This document shows, one piece after another, positions 62,942 to 64,000 of a DNA stretch of 64,000 nt (positions are counted from its first letter, which is position 1; every line of letters begins with the position of its first letter). Both the position numbers and the translations under genes were made by a program. The notes below the pieces were generated by a model that had not been told where the DNA came from, did no database searches, and saw nothing but the letters and a program-made list of their open reading frames with translations. The DNA comes from DAIOEK01 sp963721445. Lineage in GTDB: Bacteria; Chloroflexota; Anaerolineae; Anaerolineales; Anaerolineaceae. The DNA is taken from contig CAVRIZ010000005.1 in NCBI GenBank assembly GCA_963721445.1, forward strand, positions 1,054,001 to 1,118,000. The letters run 5' to 3'.

Positions 62942-64000
62942 TTATTTGCAGGTACCATCAGATACACAGGCATCTGCTAGTGCAGTCTGGAATACACCTT
63001 GAGCGGCTGCATCCATAGTACTGGCCTGGAACAGGCCAAGAGCAGTACCGATTTTGGTAGCCCAGGCTGGAGCAGCAACGACACCATGCTGCAAGGAGCC
63101 TACCACGACATTGGACGACCAATCTTTGGCTGCATCCTGTGAATACTCACTGAACAAAGTTTGGTCACAGTCTGTGCGCGCGCAGATGGATCCCTTGAGC
63201 GGGTTGAAGGCTTCCTGACCTTCCTTGGAAGCGGCTACGGTTAACCAGGCAATTGTGCCTTCCGGATTCTTAGCTTTGACTGGTAACACGAAACTATCAG
63301 ACAGGAAGTTGAAGACACCATAAGTACCTGGTGCAGCTGCCCAGTCGAAGTCTGTGTGAGGTGTCAACGCCAGGCCGTTAGGAGCAGGATTGGCGAAGTA
63401 ACCATATGCCCAGTCGCCCATAACGTTGAAGGCGGCATCACCGTCAGAAACCATCTTGGAAGCTGGTTGCCAGTCAGATAAAGTGGAAGCATCCGCATTG
63501 GTATAAGAAAGCGCCTTCGCGAAATCTTCAACACCTTTCTTCACTTCGGCACCTGCCCAATCGGTGGTCGGAGGTGTGGTCCAAAGTCCGTTCCATTTTT
63601 CGGCGCCCATGGAGCCGATCATGACATTTTCGAACAGATGGATCGCTGTCCAGGGTGCACCCATTGACAGACAAATCTTCCCTGCGGCTTTGATGGTATC
63701 GCAGACTTTAAAGAAATCATCCAGTGTTTTGAAATCGGTCTTGGGGTTAGCTGTAACACCAGCCTCAGCAAGAACCTTCGGGTTGTACCAGAGAACGTTA
63801 GAGCGATGGATATTCACTGGGACACTGTAGGGATGACCATCCTGTGAAATTAGAGGCAGGAGGGTCGCAGGTAACACAGCTTCAAAACCTGTTGATTTGA
63901 ACAGATCATCCAGCGGTGCAACCTGGCCAGCAGCAACATAGTTCGCAATGGTTTCCTGTCCAGCGTGAGCCTGCCAGGAATCAGGTGCATCACCAGCGGC
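62942..64000 (-). CDS. Sugar ABC transporter substrate-binding protein (glucose/mannose type), 5' end outside window
   Basis: At least 352 residues are visible; the signal peptide lies beyond 64000. The frame is open from the window edge (AGDAPDSWQAHAGQETIANY). VPVNIHRSNVLWYNP, ADAAFNVMGDWAYGY and FLSDSFVLPV, and then SKEGQEAFNPLKGSICARTD, closely recall the Thermus glucose/mannose-binding protein family. It binds sugar outside the cell and delivers it to the GtsB/GtsC-like permeases. A stem-loop follows it. The sugar is inferred from family likeness only. Confidence 0.92.
   Translation of the reverse strand, partial: AAGDAPDSWQAHAGQETIANYVAAGQVAPLDDLFKSTGFEAVLPATLLPLISQDGHPYSVPVNIHRSNVLWYNPKVLAEAGVTANPKTDFKTLDDFFKVCDTIKAAGKICLSMGAPWTAIHLFENVMIGSMGAEKWNGLWTTPPTTDWAGAEVKKGVEDFAKALSYTNADASTLSDWQPASKMVSDGDAAFNVMGDWAYGYFANPAPNGLALTPHTDFDWAAAPGTYGVFNFLSDSFVLPVKAKNPEGTIAWLTVAASKEGQEAFNPLKGSICARTDCDQTLFSEYSQDAAKDWSSNVVVGSLQHGVVAAPAWATKIGTALGLFQASTMDAAAQGVFQTALADACVSDGTCK

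Overview
The window looks like a chromosome segment from a Chloroflexota bacterium, most likely class Anaerolineae. This rests on family content: an NBR1-type Ig-like lipoprotein, a DUF951 protein, a paired DUF3090 and SCO1664-type kinase-like protein, an FmdB zinc ribbon, and many surface-sugar genes. No rRNA, tRNA, CRISPR array or transposase gene was recognised.

Layout. (1) Positions 1-6896 (minus): a winged-helix regulator, a broken glycosyltransferase, a GDP-L-fucose synthase-like epimerase, a GxxExxY gene framed by inverted repeats, a Wzm/Wzt polysaccharide exporter and a capsule-type transferase cut by the window edge. (2) 6993-30780: membrane glycosyltransferases, two polyprenyl-phosphate-type GT2 enzymes, rfbA/rfbB/wecE for dTDP-amino-sugar, a Wzx-like flippase, GT4 enzymes, a UDP-sugar epimerase and a UDP-sugar dehydrogenase. 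Together these supply activated sugars, assemble them on lipid carriers and export them. (3) 30800-46095: housekeeping and small genes, including family-4 uracil-DNA glycosylase, rimI-tsaB-tsaE, an MGDG-synthase-like glycosyltransferase, DUF951, an M50 protease, a TyrA-like protein, GIY-YIG, galK, a phosphoribosyltransferase, ogt, era, lysoplasmalogenase-like, YitT, FmdB, a lipoprotein, a metallopeptidase, a HAD phosphatase and LOG. (4) 46104-57667 (minus): folK-folP followed by a divergent penicillin-binding protein, hom, the SCO1664-type gene, DUF3090, pfkA and dnaE. (5) 57865-64000 (minus): a multiple-monosaccharide ABC ATPase/permease pair behind a glucose/mannose-type binding protein and two permeases.

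Two features run through the window. First, about 20 single-base frame breaks hit at least 15 genes, including dnaE and era, which a living cell needs. Most are net +1, so they look like insertion-type sequence errors more than gene decay; the broken genes are therefore annotated as whole genes. Second, at least seven genes have a -10 box only 6-8 bases before the start codon, which suggests leaderless mRNAs.

The most unusual proteins are a bifunctional penicillin-binding protein whose three transpeptidase motifs are all altered, a TyrA-like protein lacking its catalytic motifs, and a uracil-DNA glycosylase ending in a sliding-clamp-like motif.
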